A stretch of DNA of 64,000 nucleotides from SHZL01 sp963815185 (GCA_963815185.1 CAWFGC010000007.1:274088-338087), one strand, 5' to 3'. Counted from the stretch's first letter, positions 55,371 to 64,000 are shown. The notes: a model not told the origin generated them from the letters alone. Numbers and translations: made by a program.

Positions 55371-56255
55371 TTACTTCGGTAGATCTTCAGTCTTTAGAAG
55401 ATAAGGTTCCCAGAACTGCCGGTCATAGTACTGCCACCCATGGCAGCCGAAAGGAAGCTCCTGAGCATTTTTTTTGTAGCAAAACGCAGGCGAAACCTCG
55501 AATGCAAAACGTAATGCGATTTCAGGTGGCGCAAAACGGAATTGAGGCAGGTGTTTCGGTATTTGAAGACTGAAGAAAACGTCTTCTGAAAAGCTCGCCG
55601 AAACCACCGGCTCTCGGCTTACCCCAGATTGTCGTTCTTCTGCCGCCAAGCTTAGCCTTGCGTATTTTCTCTTTACCACCGCTGCAATTCCCGGCAAGAA
55701 ATGGTCTTCATCAAATATCTGCCGCGCTCTTACCCATAGGGACCTTAGTTTTCTTTTACAACGATTTCTTCGATTGTAATAAACAGACAAGAATTCAATA
55801 AATGCCGCCACTTTTCTGAGGGAAAAGCCACCATTGCCAACACAATCTGTCTCGCGCCACCACAGGTTTTCCAACATAATTTCCTTGTGCCATGGAGCAC
55901 CTATATAATCGTAATTTAGATTGCACCATGCTTCGAGTTCATCCCTGAACACCAGGCAATCAAGCTGGTAAATCAGTATAAATTCGTATTCATTGAAAGC
56001 TTCGTAAAAACCTCTTGTTTTCAAAAGGCTGTTATACGTTTCGGGGCTATTGAAATACTGGGAGGGAAACTCTTTGGCTTGATAGCCGCGACGGCTGACG
56101 CCAAGCCCTTTGGGCTTGAGAAAGAATCGATCATAGCGCGCAAGGTATTTTTCCAGATGCGCGAGACTGATGAGCTGATCATCCGTAAATGATTCTTCCC
56201 AGACGGGCACCAGAATCGCTACGCGCTTTTTATCAGAAGTCCCGGCCATCATCAC
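55371..56255 (-). CDS. DUF5672 family protein (glycosyltransferase-like)
   Basis: 294 residues. The core FNEYEFILIYQLDCLVFRDEL with a DxD-like element, YDYIGAPW and GNGGFSLRK is the DUF5672 pattern, which occurs beside sugar-transfer genes and resembles GT-A enzymes. FSEDVFFSLQIP follows. It lies 40 bp after the fucosyltransferase-like gene and 50 bp before the YdcF-like gene in one apparent operon. Confidence 0.83.
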   Translation of the reverse strand: MMMAGTSDKKRVAILVPVWEESFTDDQLISLAHLEKYLARYDRFFLKPKGLGVSRRGYQAKEFPSQYFNSPETYNSLLKTRGFYEAFNEYEFILIYQLDCLVFRDELEAWCNLNYDYIGAPWHKEIMLENLWWRETDCVGNGGFSLRKVAAFIEFLSVYYNRRNRCKRKLRSLWVRARQIFDEDHFLPGIAAVVKRKYARLSLAAEERQSGVSREPVVSASFSEDVFFSLQIPKHLPQFRFAPPEIALRFAFEVSPAFCYKKNAQELPFGCHGWQYYDRQFWEPYLLKTEDLPK

Positions 56256-56295
56256 CTGGTGTTCATAAATACTTGTCAGAATCGGGCTTTCCAGC

Positions 56296-57384
56296 TCATG
56301 TAGTTTGTCTTGTCTTGATGAGTTGTCTCAGCTGATTCTCAAAAACACTCGCACTGAATTTGCCTTTTCGATCCAGTCTTATCCAATGGCTCAATGGAGC
56401 GTGCCAGAAAGGTTCATACAACTTTATTCCGTCAGCGATGAGCGCAGCTACGTAACTGAAGGAACTCTTGGACATTATCAGAATGTCGGCTTCTATCAGC
56501 TGTTGCATGGTCCAAAGTGGGTCGGCATCGAGAAATGGCTCCGTTCCAAATTGCCGAAATTCGACAAAATCAGCTGCTTTTCCCTGGGAATATAGTGATA
56601 TCCTATGATCCACCGCGTGCGATTCGAGAATTGACTTTACCATTCCGGTTGCTTCACACACGGTTCTTAAAGGGGTAAATCTCTGAGGGTGTTCCCGGGT
56701 GACATCGCCTCTTCGCATGTGGACAGCAACCGTAATCGCGTGGTTTTTGACTGGAGATTTGTTGCAATAGTACTTTCGACGCAGCCCCGGTACCAATGAG
56801 TTGTAAGAGTCTGGATTACTGTCGGAATAATAGAAGAATGGATGAAAGAAAATTTCTTTTATGCCATGTTTTTTTTTGCTCTGCACGGTTCGGGCACCGA
56901 TGTTGAGTAGTACATTGCAAACGGCGTGGTAAAGCCGTGGATGAAAGGTCGAATAGTTGATCTCCCTCGGGTTCTCAGGGTCAGACTGCACCTCGTCGTG
57001 CCCGAGATTAAACAAGTTTTCCCAAGCCTCGACCCATTCCTTCATGGGTCTGTCGGCGTGATCAATCTCAACAAAGGGAGTGTGCACATAGGTGTGTCCA
57101 AAAGCCCGGGCAAAGTTTATGGCGGATATCGCGGTATGTGCCTGCGCGCCCGCGCCGTCTGTCCTTTCCGAGCAGGTGATCCTGAATTTCACCTTGCGTC
57201 CCAGGGCGTGCAACAGGAACAGCTTCAAAAAGACATCCGTGGGACCGAGTAGTTGTTGGCGACCCAGTTTTCTTTTGAGGCGATTGATGACTGTGACGGC
57301 TACTGCCTCAAGAAAGGTGCAGACCAAGTAGAGTCTTTTCCGATACTTGAAGCTAATTTTCACAGCCTGAAAACTCCATACCAA
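56296..57384 (-). CDS. Fucosyltransferase-like glycosyltransferase
   Basis: 362 residues. TVAVHMRRGDVTREHPQRF is the HxRRGD nucleotide-sugar motif of alpha-1,2/alpha-1,6 fucosyltransferases (GT11/GT23/O-FucT-like). ADILIMSKSSFSYVAALI is the second motif, where a serine-rich loop binds the donor. The N-terminus is basic and may be longer than the true protein. Acceptor unknown: a surface polysaccharide, or (speculatively) the RiPP product of the divergent operon, whose first gene starts 57 bp away. Confidence 0.75.
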   Translation of the reverse strand: MVWSFQAVKISFKYRKRLYLVCTFLEAVAVTVINRLKRKLGRQQLLGPTDVFLKLFLLHALGRKVKFRITCSERTDGAGAQAHTAISAINFARAFGHTYVHTPFVEIDHADRPMKEWVEAWENLFNLGHDEVQSDPENPREINYSTFHPRLYHAVCNVLLNIGARTVQSKKKHGIKEIFFHPFFYYSDSNPDSYNSLVPGLRRKYYCNKSPVKNHAITVAVHMRRGDVTREHPQRFTPLRTVCEATGMVKSILESHAVDHRISLYSQGKAADFVEFRQFGTEPFLDADPLWTMQQLIEADILIMSKSSFSYVAALIADGIKLYEPFWHAPLSHWIRLDRKGKFSASVFENQLRQLIKTRQTT

Positions 57385-57441
57385 GCTACAATCTATGAAC
57401 TCGTCGTGTTCGGCACAAAAAACAGTTGCTCAAATTGCAAA

Positions 57442-58359
57442 GTGAAATCTGATTCAACACACAGCTATTCCGTGGCGGGTCTGACAATCAGATCAGAAAT
57501 CGAGCTGCCCGAATTGATACCCGACACACCGGCAAGCGATGAGCCGGATGTCGAGATCAGGATTGCGCCCGTACCGACAAGCTTGCCCGGAGCTATCCAG
57601 GCGTACTCTCAAGCTGAAATAGCAAATAATGACATTCTCCTTAGGATTCCCAGTATTGCGCGCTATTTGGTGAAAGCCGGCCGCGAGATTCTGATTGAAG
57701 CAGAATCCGATGTCCATGCCCAAGACCTGCGTTTGTTCTTGTTGGGTTCGGCGCTGGGAGCGATCTACTTGCAGCGAGGATTCTTTCCCTTGCATGCAAG
57801 CGTTGTGGTAATGAATGGTAACGCTGTTGCCTTCACCGGTAATTCTGGCGCAGGCAAATCCACGATGGCCGCCTGGTTGAATTCGCAGGAATTCCCACTG
57901 CTATGCGACGATGTCTGTGTGGTTCGGTTTGATGAATCCGATAATCCGATCGCCTATTCTGGGTTTCCCCGCCTGAAACTTTGGAGTGACGCACTGCAGG
58001 CGTTTGATATCGACACGAGCAAACTGCAGAGAGACTTATTTCGGACTGAAAAGTATCACATGCCCGTCTCGAATCGTTTTTGGATGGATCCTGTTCCGCT
58101 TCGGCATATTAACATTCTGCAATTTTCGGATACTGATTCGAAACCCCAGATCGAGAACATCAAGCCGGCGCATGCCGTTTCCCTCTTGCGTGACAATACT
58201 TATCGGTATCAATACATCAGCGGTCTTGGCTTAACCAGCAACCACTTTCTGGATTGCGTCAGGCTCGCCAAAAACACCGGCATGCATTTCCTGAACCGCC
58301 CCAAACAGTACTCGGCTTTGGCTGACTGCCAGAGACTCATTGAACGGCAGATGCAATGA
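57442..58359 (+). CDS. HprK-related serine kinase of the lasso-peptide cluster
   Basis: 305 residues. Phosphate-binding loop TGNSGAGKSTMAAWL (about 132-146), LCDDVCVV Walker B-like strand and SGFPRLKLWSDAL after it match the HPr-kinase C-terminal fold. An N-terminal domain (YSVAGLTIRSEIELPEL) is typical of stand-alone HprK-like proteins of RiPP clusters. In paeninodin-type lasso clusters such kinases phosphorylate the C-terminal Ser of the precursor, and here the precursor ends in Ser. The start is the GTG at 57442; the frame is open to 57253 but upstream residues are not family-like. Its stop overlaps the cyclase start (ATGA). Confidence 0.85.
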   Translation: MKSDSTHSYSVAGLTIRSEIELPELIPDTPASDEPDVEIRIAPVPTSLPGAIQAYSQAEIANNDILLRIPSIARYLVKAGREILIEAESDVHAQDLRLFLLGSALGAIYLQRGFFPLHASVVVMNGNAVAFTGNSGAGKSTMAAWLNSQEFPLLCDDVCVVRFDESDNPIAYSGFPRLKLWSDALQAFDIDTSKLQRDLFRTEKYHMPVSNRFWMDPVPLRHINILQFSDTDSKPQIENIKPAHAVSLLRDNTYRYQYISGLGLTSNHFLDCVRLAKNTGMHFLNRPKQYSALADCQRLIERQMQ

Positions 58360-60308
58360 GCGGAATTTGTGGAATTGTCAGAAGCGCAGATACGCCCCTG
58401 CCAGTCAATTTGCTGGAAAATATGGTGCGGGCTATGGAAAAACATGGCCCTGACGGCAGCGGCTGCTGGCATGATGAATCAGCAGGCCTCGGGCATCAAA
58501 TGATGCATGTAACGCCAGAATCACTGAACGAGCACCTGCCTTTTCACGACAGCGATAGCCAGATTGCAATCACTTCGGACGCCCGGCTCGATAATCGTGA
58601 AGACCTTTTGCAGGCACTCGGAATATCGCCCAATTCCCTGATACCCGATAGCAAGCTCATTCTCCAGGCCTACAAGAAATGGGGAACCGGTTGCGCCGAG
58701 CGCCTGGTCGGAGAGTTCGCGGTCGCCATCTGGGATGGCCGCGACCGCTGCCTGCACTGCGTTACCGACCCGATGGGTATCAGGCCCATGTTTTTCCACG
58801 AAGCCCCAGGCCAATATTTTGCCTTTGCGTCGGAAGTCGAGCCACTGCTGACGCTCAGTAAAACGCGCACACCGATCAACGAAAGACGACTGGCAATGCT
58901 CGGCGTATCCGCAATTTCGGTGTACCTGGAGCCGGACACTACCAGTTTTGAAAATATCTACCGGGTGTTGCCTGCAACGATTTTGACCGTAAAAAAAGCC
59001 GCTAAAAAGACTTCTGAATATTGGAAGCCCGATCTAGGAAAGCGGTTGCATTTCAAGTCAGATGCGGAGTGCAAAGAGGCCTATCAGGAAGTTTTCTTCA
59101 AAGCAGTGAAGTCGCGCCTGAGAAGTGCTTTTCCGGTTGCATCCTTGTTGAGCGGAGGCCTGGATTCTTCCGGAATTGTCAGTGCTGCAGGCAGGATACT
59201 GGCGCAGGAAAACAAGAAATTGATTACGCTATCTGCCGTTCCAATGCCCGGCGTTCGCGGAAGCATCATTGATGAACGGGAGTACATCGATCTGTTCAGG
59301 GATCAGCCCAATCTGAAAATGCGCTACGTTTCCGCTCCGACACGTGGGCCATTTGATGAGCCTCACAACCTTGTTCGGACCGCCTCCCTTTGCTCTTATT
59401 CGTTTCAGCACTTTCTGTATACGGCGTTCGTTCGGGTGGCCAGAAGAGACAATGCCCGGGTCATTTTGGACGGGCACGGCGGCGAATATTCGGTGTCCGG
59501 TCAATTGAGCGGTTATATGGCCGAATTACTGCAGGCGGGGCGGTGGAAAACGCTGATAAGAGAGTTGCGATACTTTGACGCAAACCGCTGCATCAATTTG
59601 TCGACAATCAAGCGCCATGTTCTGCGTCCTTTTTTCCCATACGCCTTGCTCAAGTTGCTCAATCGGCATACCCGGCTAAACAACTTGGTCGAGTACCCCA
59701 TTCGCCCCAGTTTTGTCCAGGATGTCTTGGGACGCGATATAGAACATGTGAAAGATCAAATATTTCGGTTACTGGCGGAGTATCCAAATCATCGGCGCAA
59801 TATGGCCGCGGACATCGAAGGTGAGCAGCTCGACATCACTCAAAGATCCCACGCAGGTTTCGTTGATTATCAGAAGGCCCCGTTTTCCTATCCATACCTC
59901 GACAAGCGGATGCTTGAATTCGGATTGGCCGTGGATGGACGATTCAAGCACCAGGACGGATGCAGCAGGCGTTTGATTCGATTGGGTATGGATGGATTGC
60001 TTCCCAAATCGATCCTGGAACGCACCAGCAAGGGGCCCTTTTCCCCCGACTATCATTTGCGCTACGAGAAAGAGAAAGTGAAAGCTGCGAGTTCGCTACG
60101 AGACTTTCTTGAATCGGGAAAATTGGCGGAAATAGTGGACTTTGAACGCATCATGCCCGCGCTGGAAAGCAAACCGGCTTACAGCATGGACGATTCAATG
60201 CGGCTGGAGTATAATTCACAGTTCATGGTTCCGTATGCACTGTACTTGTGCCATTTTCTGGATCGATTTTATCTAGTCAATAGTAAGCAAATAGGGGAGA
60301 AAACATGA
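58356..60308 (+). CDS. Asparagine-synthetase-like lasso-peptide cyclase (McjC/LarC-type)
   Basis: 650 residues. N-terminal class II glutaminase-like domain (MSGICGIVRSADTPLP, RAMEKHGPDGSG) and C-terminal ATP-pyrophosphatase domain with SGGLDSSGI at about 266-273. Residue 2 is Ser, not the catalytic Cys of true glutamine-dependent AsnB, as is usual for cyclases that adenylate a side-chain carboxyl and close an isopeptide ring. Later conserved parts are VILDGHGGEY and FSYPYLDKRMLEFGLAV. It overlaps both neighbours by 4 bp, so kinase, cyclase and precursor are translated together. Confidence 0.86.
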   Translation: MSGICGIVRSADTPLPVNLLENMVRAMEKHGPDGSGCWHDESAGLGHQMMHVTPESLNEHLPFHDSDSQIAITSDARLDNREDLLQALGISPNSLIPDSKLILQAYKKWGTGCAERLVGEFAVAIWDGRDRCLHCVTDPMGIRPMFFHEAPGQYFAFASEVEPLLTLSKTRTPINERRLAMLGVSAISVYLEPDTTSFENIYRVLPATILTVKKAAKKTSEYWKPDLGKRLHFKSDAECKEAYQEVFFKAVKSRLRSAFPVASLLSGGLDSSGIVSAAGRILAQENKKLITLSAVPMPGVRGSIIDEREYIDLFRDQPNLKMRYVSAPTRGPFDEPHNLVRTASLCSYSFQHFLYTAFVRVARRDNARVILDGHGGEYSVSGQLSGYMAELLQAGRWKTLIRELRYFDANRCINLSTIKRHVLRPFFPYALLKLLNRHTRLNNLVEYPIRPSFVQDVLGRDIEHVKDQIFRLLAEYPNHRRNMAADIEGEQLDITQRSHAGFVDYQKAPFSYPYLDKRMLEFGLAVDGRFKHQDGCSRRLIRLGMDGLLPKSILERTSKGPFSPDYHLRYEKEKVKAASSLRDFLESGKLAEIVDFERIMPALESKPAYSMDDSMRLEYNSQFMVPYALYLCHFLDRFYLVNSKQIGEKT

Positions 60309-60499
60309 TTGATAACATGGCGCCGCCAGAAAAACCAAGAGTGGAATCAAAGAAGAGATATCACCAGCCCCGGCTGACGGACTACGGCAGTGTCGCAAGA
60401 TTGACAATGCTCGAGAAGATGTTTAAAGCGAACGAAGGCAACACCAAGTGTAATCCTGGCCAGGCCGGCACTAATCCAACTTGTGAACCGATTTCCTGA
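60305..60499 (+). CDS. Lasso-peptide-type RiPP precursor
   Basis: 64 residues. The leader carries the RRE-recognition pattern YxxPxLxxxG (YHQPRLTDYG, residues 19-28) and continues SVARLTM. Aligned to lariatin, where the cleavage-site Thr is six residues after this Gly, Thr34 is position -2 and the core begins at Leu36. Predicted core (29 residues): LEKMFKANE then GNTKCNPGQAGTNPTCEPIS. Leu1-Glu9 would give a 9-residue ring, with a 20-residue tail containing Cys14 and Cys25 and a C-terminal Ser. The start ATG overlaps the cyclase stop (ATGA). The ring assignment is an inference. Confidence 0.8.
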   Translation: MIDNMAPPEKPRVESKKRYHQPRLTDYGSVARLTMLEKMFKANEGNTKCNPGQAGTNPTCEPIS

Positions 60500-60606
60500 T
60501 TCGCTTTGAGCAAAAGCCAGGAACTTGGTTCGTTCGCACCTGATTCACAGGAAGATTCAAATATCGACTCAAATGTCGCCGCGCGCTACCGACTTCCAGA
60601 GGCAAT

Positions 60607-61734
60607 CTACTTTCCGTAGCTGGAGATAACAGACTGAACCTGTTTCTCCAATTCTTCGTGGGATGAATACCGGTCTTCGAACCGTTTTGAAACCAGTTCA
60701 AAAATGGCCCTAATCGATTTGCGCCCCGTCATTTGGTCAAGAACAAATCGCACCAGTTCACCGTTTTCATTTAATGCAACCTGATGCTCTTTTGAGTGGC
60801 AGCGCAGTTGTTCCAGGGACAATGCGTGGGAATAAAAGGTGGAGTGCTTTTGCTTACTGCCCGCATGTCGGGATATCCAACTCCAGTCCCCGAATTGCGG
60901 GCGCGCCAGCCGGATTGACAAAGGATCGCCAACAGTCACCTGAATTGCGGGATCCAACGGCAAGAACACTTGTGACCAGTGCAGGGCAGGCTCCACAGGT
61001 GAGGTTGAAAGCCACTTATCGCCCAGCCTCATGCGGAACCAACCGAGAAATCCATGACAATCACCGGCATGGTTCATGACAAATGTAGTGTCGCTGGAAC
61101 AGTTTGCCCTGGTTGCCACGGCAAAATCCAGATTGGTAATAATTTCAGGTTCAGCCAGAAATGTGGCCTGTGCGGATGTGTTTTCCTCCAAATAGAGACT
61201 GTTGGCTGCGTATTTTCGCACTTGCGAAAAATCGATTCCTTGGGGGCCGGTCGACCACCTGCTCACATATTTCGTGTGATATTGTTCGGCAGCAACCGGA
61301 ACAAGCCACATTTCACCACGGTCGGGTAATAACCTGCCCGATGGCTTCAGAAAACGATCCCTTGCATGAAACAGGATTGGCAATAAATCTTCTCCCAGCA
61401 GGAAATTGCCCGTGAACACGGAAGTAATCAGGTCAACTGGTTCAGGCAGGTCGGTCTGTTCGATTGATTTCTGAATGCAGGTGACCCTGGAAGCCAGTCC
61501 ATTATCAGCCGCCACTTTACCGGCAATGGTAATCACCGGGCTGGGATCCACCAGATAAACATGCCGGGCACCTTTGGCGGCAGCCATCAAACCGAGGATC
61601 CCAAGACCTGCACCCAGATCCAAAACCACGCTGTTGGGGTTTATAACGGCTTCGAGAGCTTCTGCATATGCCCGATTTCTGGCATCGTCAAATACCATGC
61701 CCCGATGGCTGTTCAAATCCGAGTAACTGCTCAC
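60607..61734 (-). CDS. PRMT-like SAM methyltransferase with C-terminal PqqD-like domain
   Basis: 375 residues. Rossmann methyltransferase motif I is VLDLGAGLGILGLMAA (38-53), followed by HVYLVDPSP. TSVFTGNFLLGEDLLPILFHARDRFL aligns with the PRMT double-E loop, but the first Glu is Val and only the second Glu remains. A beta-barrel-like middle region follows, and residues about 319-375 (VALNENGELVRFVLDQM...KSIRAIFELVSKRFEDRY) look like a PqqD/RRE domain. It converges on the precursor gene; GTG start at 61734. Role: probable methylation of the peptide, guided by its own RRE (inference). Confidence 0.78.
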   Translation of the reverse strand: MSSYSDLNSHRGMVFDDARNRAYAEALEAVINPNSVVLDLGAGLGILGLMAAAKGARHVYLVDPSPVITIAGKVAADNGLASRVTCIQKSIEQTDLPEPVDLITSVFTGNFLLGEDLLPILFHARDRFLKPSGRLLPDRGEMWLVPVAAEQYHTKYVSRWSTGPQGIDFSQVRKYAANSLYLEENTSAQATFLAEPEIITNLDFAVATRANCSSDTTFVMNHAGDCHGFLGWFRMRLGDKWLSTSPVEPALHWSQVFLPLDPAIQVTVGDPLSIRLARPQFGDWSWISRHAGSKQKHSTFYSHALSLEQLRCHSKEHQVALNENGELVRFVLDQMTGRKSIRAIFELVSKRFEDRYSSHEELEKQVQSVISSYGK

Positions 61735-61835
61735 GTGAAAAGCTTCCGTGACTCAAGCAGTGCAACACCGCTGAAGCTGTTAAATCTCATGGCTCTTCTG
61801 ATTGGATGAAAATCGCTTTCGCTTTCTGTACGACT

Positions 61836-62054
61836 TCAGATCGGCGTTTCTGGGTCATCAAGCTCAATCAGTCCCACCGAATACAGTCTTTCAAGCAGCA
61901 CGAACATATCAGACTGGAGCCGCTCTTCGCTGACATCGTACTCATCAAGCATCAAAGACATCACTTCACCCAGTGGCTGCCCTTCTTTCAACAATTGCCA
62001 AATGCGTGTCCCCACGCCGTCCAGCCCGAAATAATGTTCGCTGGAGAACTCCAA
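61836..62054 (-). CDS. PqqD-like RRE protein, N-terminus cut off
   Basis: 72 visible residues: SSEHYFGLDGVGTRIWQLLKEG, DEYDVSEERLQSDMFVLLE and LYSVGLIELDD, the complete helical part of PqqD-type lasso B1 proteins. The upstream beta hairpin and start are lost at the foldback junction near 62056. The gene ends 101 bp before the methyltransferase gene; a 19-codon frame between them (MRFNSFSGVALLESRKLFT) overlaps its GTG. The expected B2 protease gene would lie beyond the break. Confidence 0.75.
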   Translation of the reverse strand: MEFSSEHYFGLDGVGTRIWQLLKEGQPLGEVMSLMLDEYDVSEERLQSDMFVLLERLYSVGLIELDDPETPI

Positions 62055-62055
62055 G

Positions 62056-64000
62056 TGCTGGAACTCTCCAGCGAACGTCGGGCTGACATAGGGACACGCA
62101 TTTTGGCAATTGCTTGAAAGAAGGGCAGCCGGTGAAGTGATGTCTTTGATGCTTGATCAGTACGATGTCAGCGAAGAGCAGCTCCAGTCCTGATATGTTG
62201 GCTTAAAGACTGTATTCGGTGGGACTGATTGAGCTTGATGACCCAGAAACACGATCTGAAGTCGTACAGAAAGCAAAAGCAATTTTCATCCAATCAGAAG
62301 AGCCATGAATTTAACAGCTTCAGCGGTGTTGCACTGCTTGAGTCACGGAAGCTTTCACGTGAGCAGTTACTCGGATTTGAAGCACCATGGGGGCATGAGT
62401 GGACGATGCCAGAAATCGGCGTGTGAACATTCTCAAAGCATAAACCCCAACAGCGTGGTTTTGGATCTGGGTGAGGTCTTGGGATCCTCGGTTTGATCGC
62501 CAAATATTGTGGTGGATCCCAGCCGTGATTGCCGTTGCCGGTAAAGTGGCGGCTGAATTAAGAGTAGCCTGCATTCAGAAATCGATCGAACAGACCGACC
62601 TGCCTGAACCAGTTGACCTGATTACTCGTGTTCACGGGCAATTTCCTGTAGGAAGAAGTTTATTGCCAATCTGCTTTTCATGCAAGGAATCTTGTGGACC
62701 ATCGGGCACTACCCGACCGTGGTGAAATGTGGCTTGTTGCTGCCCGAACAATATCACACGAAATATGTGACGGTCATCATGAACCGGCCCCCAAGGAATC
62801 GATTTTTCGCAAGATCAAATACACAGCCGAACAGTCTCTATTTGGAGGAAAACACATCCGCACACATTTCTGGCTGAACCTGAAAATTATTACCAATCTG
62901 GATTTTGCCGTCGCAACCGAGCAACTTGTTCCAGCGACACTTGCATTTTCATGAACCAGTCCGGTGATTGTCATGGATTTCTCGGTTGAGTTCGCATGAG
63001 CTGGGCGATAAGTGGGCTTCGAACCTCACCTGTGGAGCCTCCTGCACTGGTCCACAAGTGTTCTTGCCGTTGGATCCCGCAATTCAGGTGACTGTTGGCG
63101 ATCCTTTGTCAAATCCGGCTGGCGCGCCGGCCGTTGGGACTGGAGTTGGATATCCCGACATGCGGGCAGTAAGCAAAAGCACTCCACCTTTTATTGCCAC
63201 GCATTGTCCGCGCTGCCACTCAAAAGAGCATCAGGTTGCATTAAATGAAAACGGTGAACTGGTGGGATTTTGTTCTTGACCAAATAACAAGTTAAAATGG
63301 ATTAGGGCCATTTTTGAACTGGTTTCGAAACGGTTCAAAAAGTTCAGTTATTGATACCACAAAGAATTGAGACAGGGTTCAGTCTGTTATTGTCCAGCTA
63401 CTCGGAAAGTAGATTGCCTCTGAAATCGGTGGCGCGCGGCGACATTTTAAGTCGATATTTGAATCTTCCTGTGAATCAGGTGCGAAACAAACCAAGTTCC
63501 ACTGGCTTTTGCTCAAAGCAATATGGGAATCGGTTCACAAGTTGGATTAGTGCCGGCCACGGCCAGGTTCGGCTTGGGTGTTGCCTTCGTTTCGCTTTAA
63601 ACATCTTCTCGACATTGTCAATCTTGCGACACTGCATAGTGGTGATATCTCTTCTTTGATTGCACTCTTAGATTTTTCGGTACATGTTATCAATCATGTT
63701 TACCCCTATTTGCTTACTATTGGGCTAGGATGAAAATCAATCCAAATGGCACAAGTACAGTGCATACGAAAACATGGACTGTAGAATTCCAGCCGCACGT
63801 GGAATCGTCCGTGCTCATTTTGTTTTTGCCCAGCGCGGCAGTGAATTCCCGTATTTTCACCAATTTTCCCGATTCAAGATAGCGAACTCGCAGCTTCACT
63901 TTTCTCTTTCTCGTAGCGCAAATGAGATTGCAGGCACTGCGGGGGAAAAGAGCTGCTGGTGCGTTCCAAGGATCGACTTGGGAAGCAAATCCAGCGATAC
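62056..64000. repeat. Error-filled inverted copy of 59987-62055 (foldback, likely artefact)
   Basis: Read backwards, the sequence from 62056 to 64000 matches 62055 down to 59987 over its whole length: PqqD-like gene, methyltransferase, precursor and end of the cyclase. It has many substitutions, small deletions and extra bases, spread evenly over coding and non-coding parts. The centre is the complementary CTGGAGAACTCCA / TGGAACTCTCCAG near 62056. No reading frame of the copied genes survives. The pattern fits a template-complement chimera at a contig end covered by one low-quality read, so I annotate no genes here. Confidence 0.88.

Noticed and set aside
62229..63899. Several 60-103-codon frames in the last 1.9 kb
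   Set aside because: They are fragments of a degraded inverted copy of the methyltransferase, precursor and cyclase genes; indels break every one of them.

Overview
This 64 kb window comes from a gammaproteobacterium. The support is its housekeeping neighbourhoods: a purF-cvpA-dedD-folC-accD-trpA-trpB-trpF-truA-fimV-asd block, and a tig-clpP-clpX-lon-hupB-tRNA-ppiD block. WS/DGAT acyltransferase and phasin genes suggest storage lipid. I cannot name the genus from sequence alone.

Layout. 0-4.6 kb: start of a short-chain dehydrogenase gene, a TetR regulator, a phasin, a TPR protein and a HerA-like ATPase. 5-20.7 kb (minus strand): WS/DGAT, purF, cvpA, dedD, folC, accD, trpABF, truA, fimV, asd, aroC and prmB, many overlapping. 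20.7-33 kb: SCO and psd (plus), an M2 peptidase (minus), ppnN, tRNA-Pro, a metallo-beta-lactamase-fold hydrolase, pepQ, cysS and sufE. 33-46.3 kb: ompA-like porin, dksA, yidD, pyrC, fabI, ppiD, tRNA-Asp/Val, hupB, lon, clpX, clpP and tig. 46.3-49.5 kb: tRNA-Leu, Lys, His, Arg, Pro and Arg around a secreted protein gene. 49.8-54.6 kb: a PqqD-like protein, a phytanoyl-CoA dioxygenase-like protein, a CsrB/RsmZ-like sRNA locus, an Lrp regulator, phhB and an ABC exporter. 54.5-62 kb: a YdcF/DUF5672/glycosyltransferase operon divergent from a lasso-peptide-type RiPP cluster (HprK-like kinase, asparagine-synthetase-like cyclase, precursor), which converges on a PRMT-like methyltransferase carrying a C-terminal PqqD-like domain and on a second PqqD-like protein.

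Most notable: (1) the lasso-type RiPP cluster with a precursor ending in Ser beside an HprK-like kinase; (2) an unannotated array of GGA-loop hairpins with a terminator, best read as a CsrA/RsmA-sequestering sRNA; (3) a 191-bp tandem repeat downstream of tRNA-Arg, each unit carrying the tRNA 3' end, like the E. coli tyrT/rtT arrangement; (4) families of palindromic and terminal-inverted-repeat elements.

Data quality. Many conserved genes (M2 peptidase, MBL hydrolase, pepQ, cysS, ompA, yidD, lon, phhB) carry frameshifts that look like uncorrected sequencing indels. From about 62,056 to the end, the sequence is an error-filled reverse complement of 59,987-62,055. It is most likely a foldback artefact at a contig end, so the RiPP cluster is probably cut off there and its leader protease (B2) is not visible.
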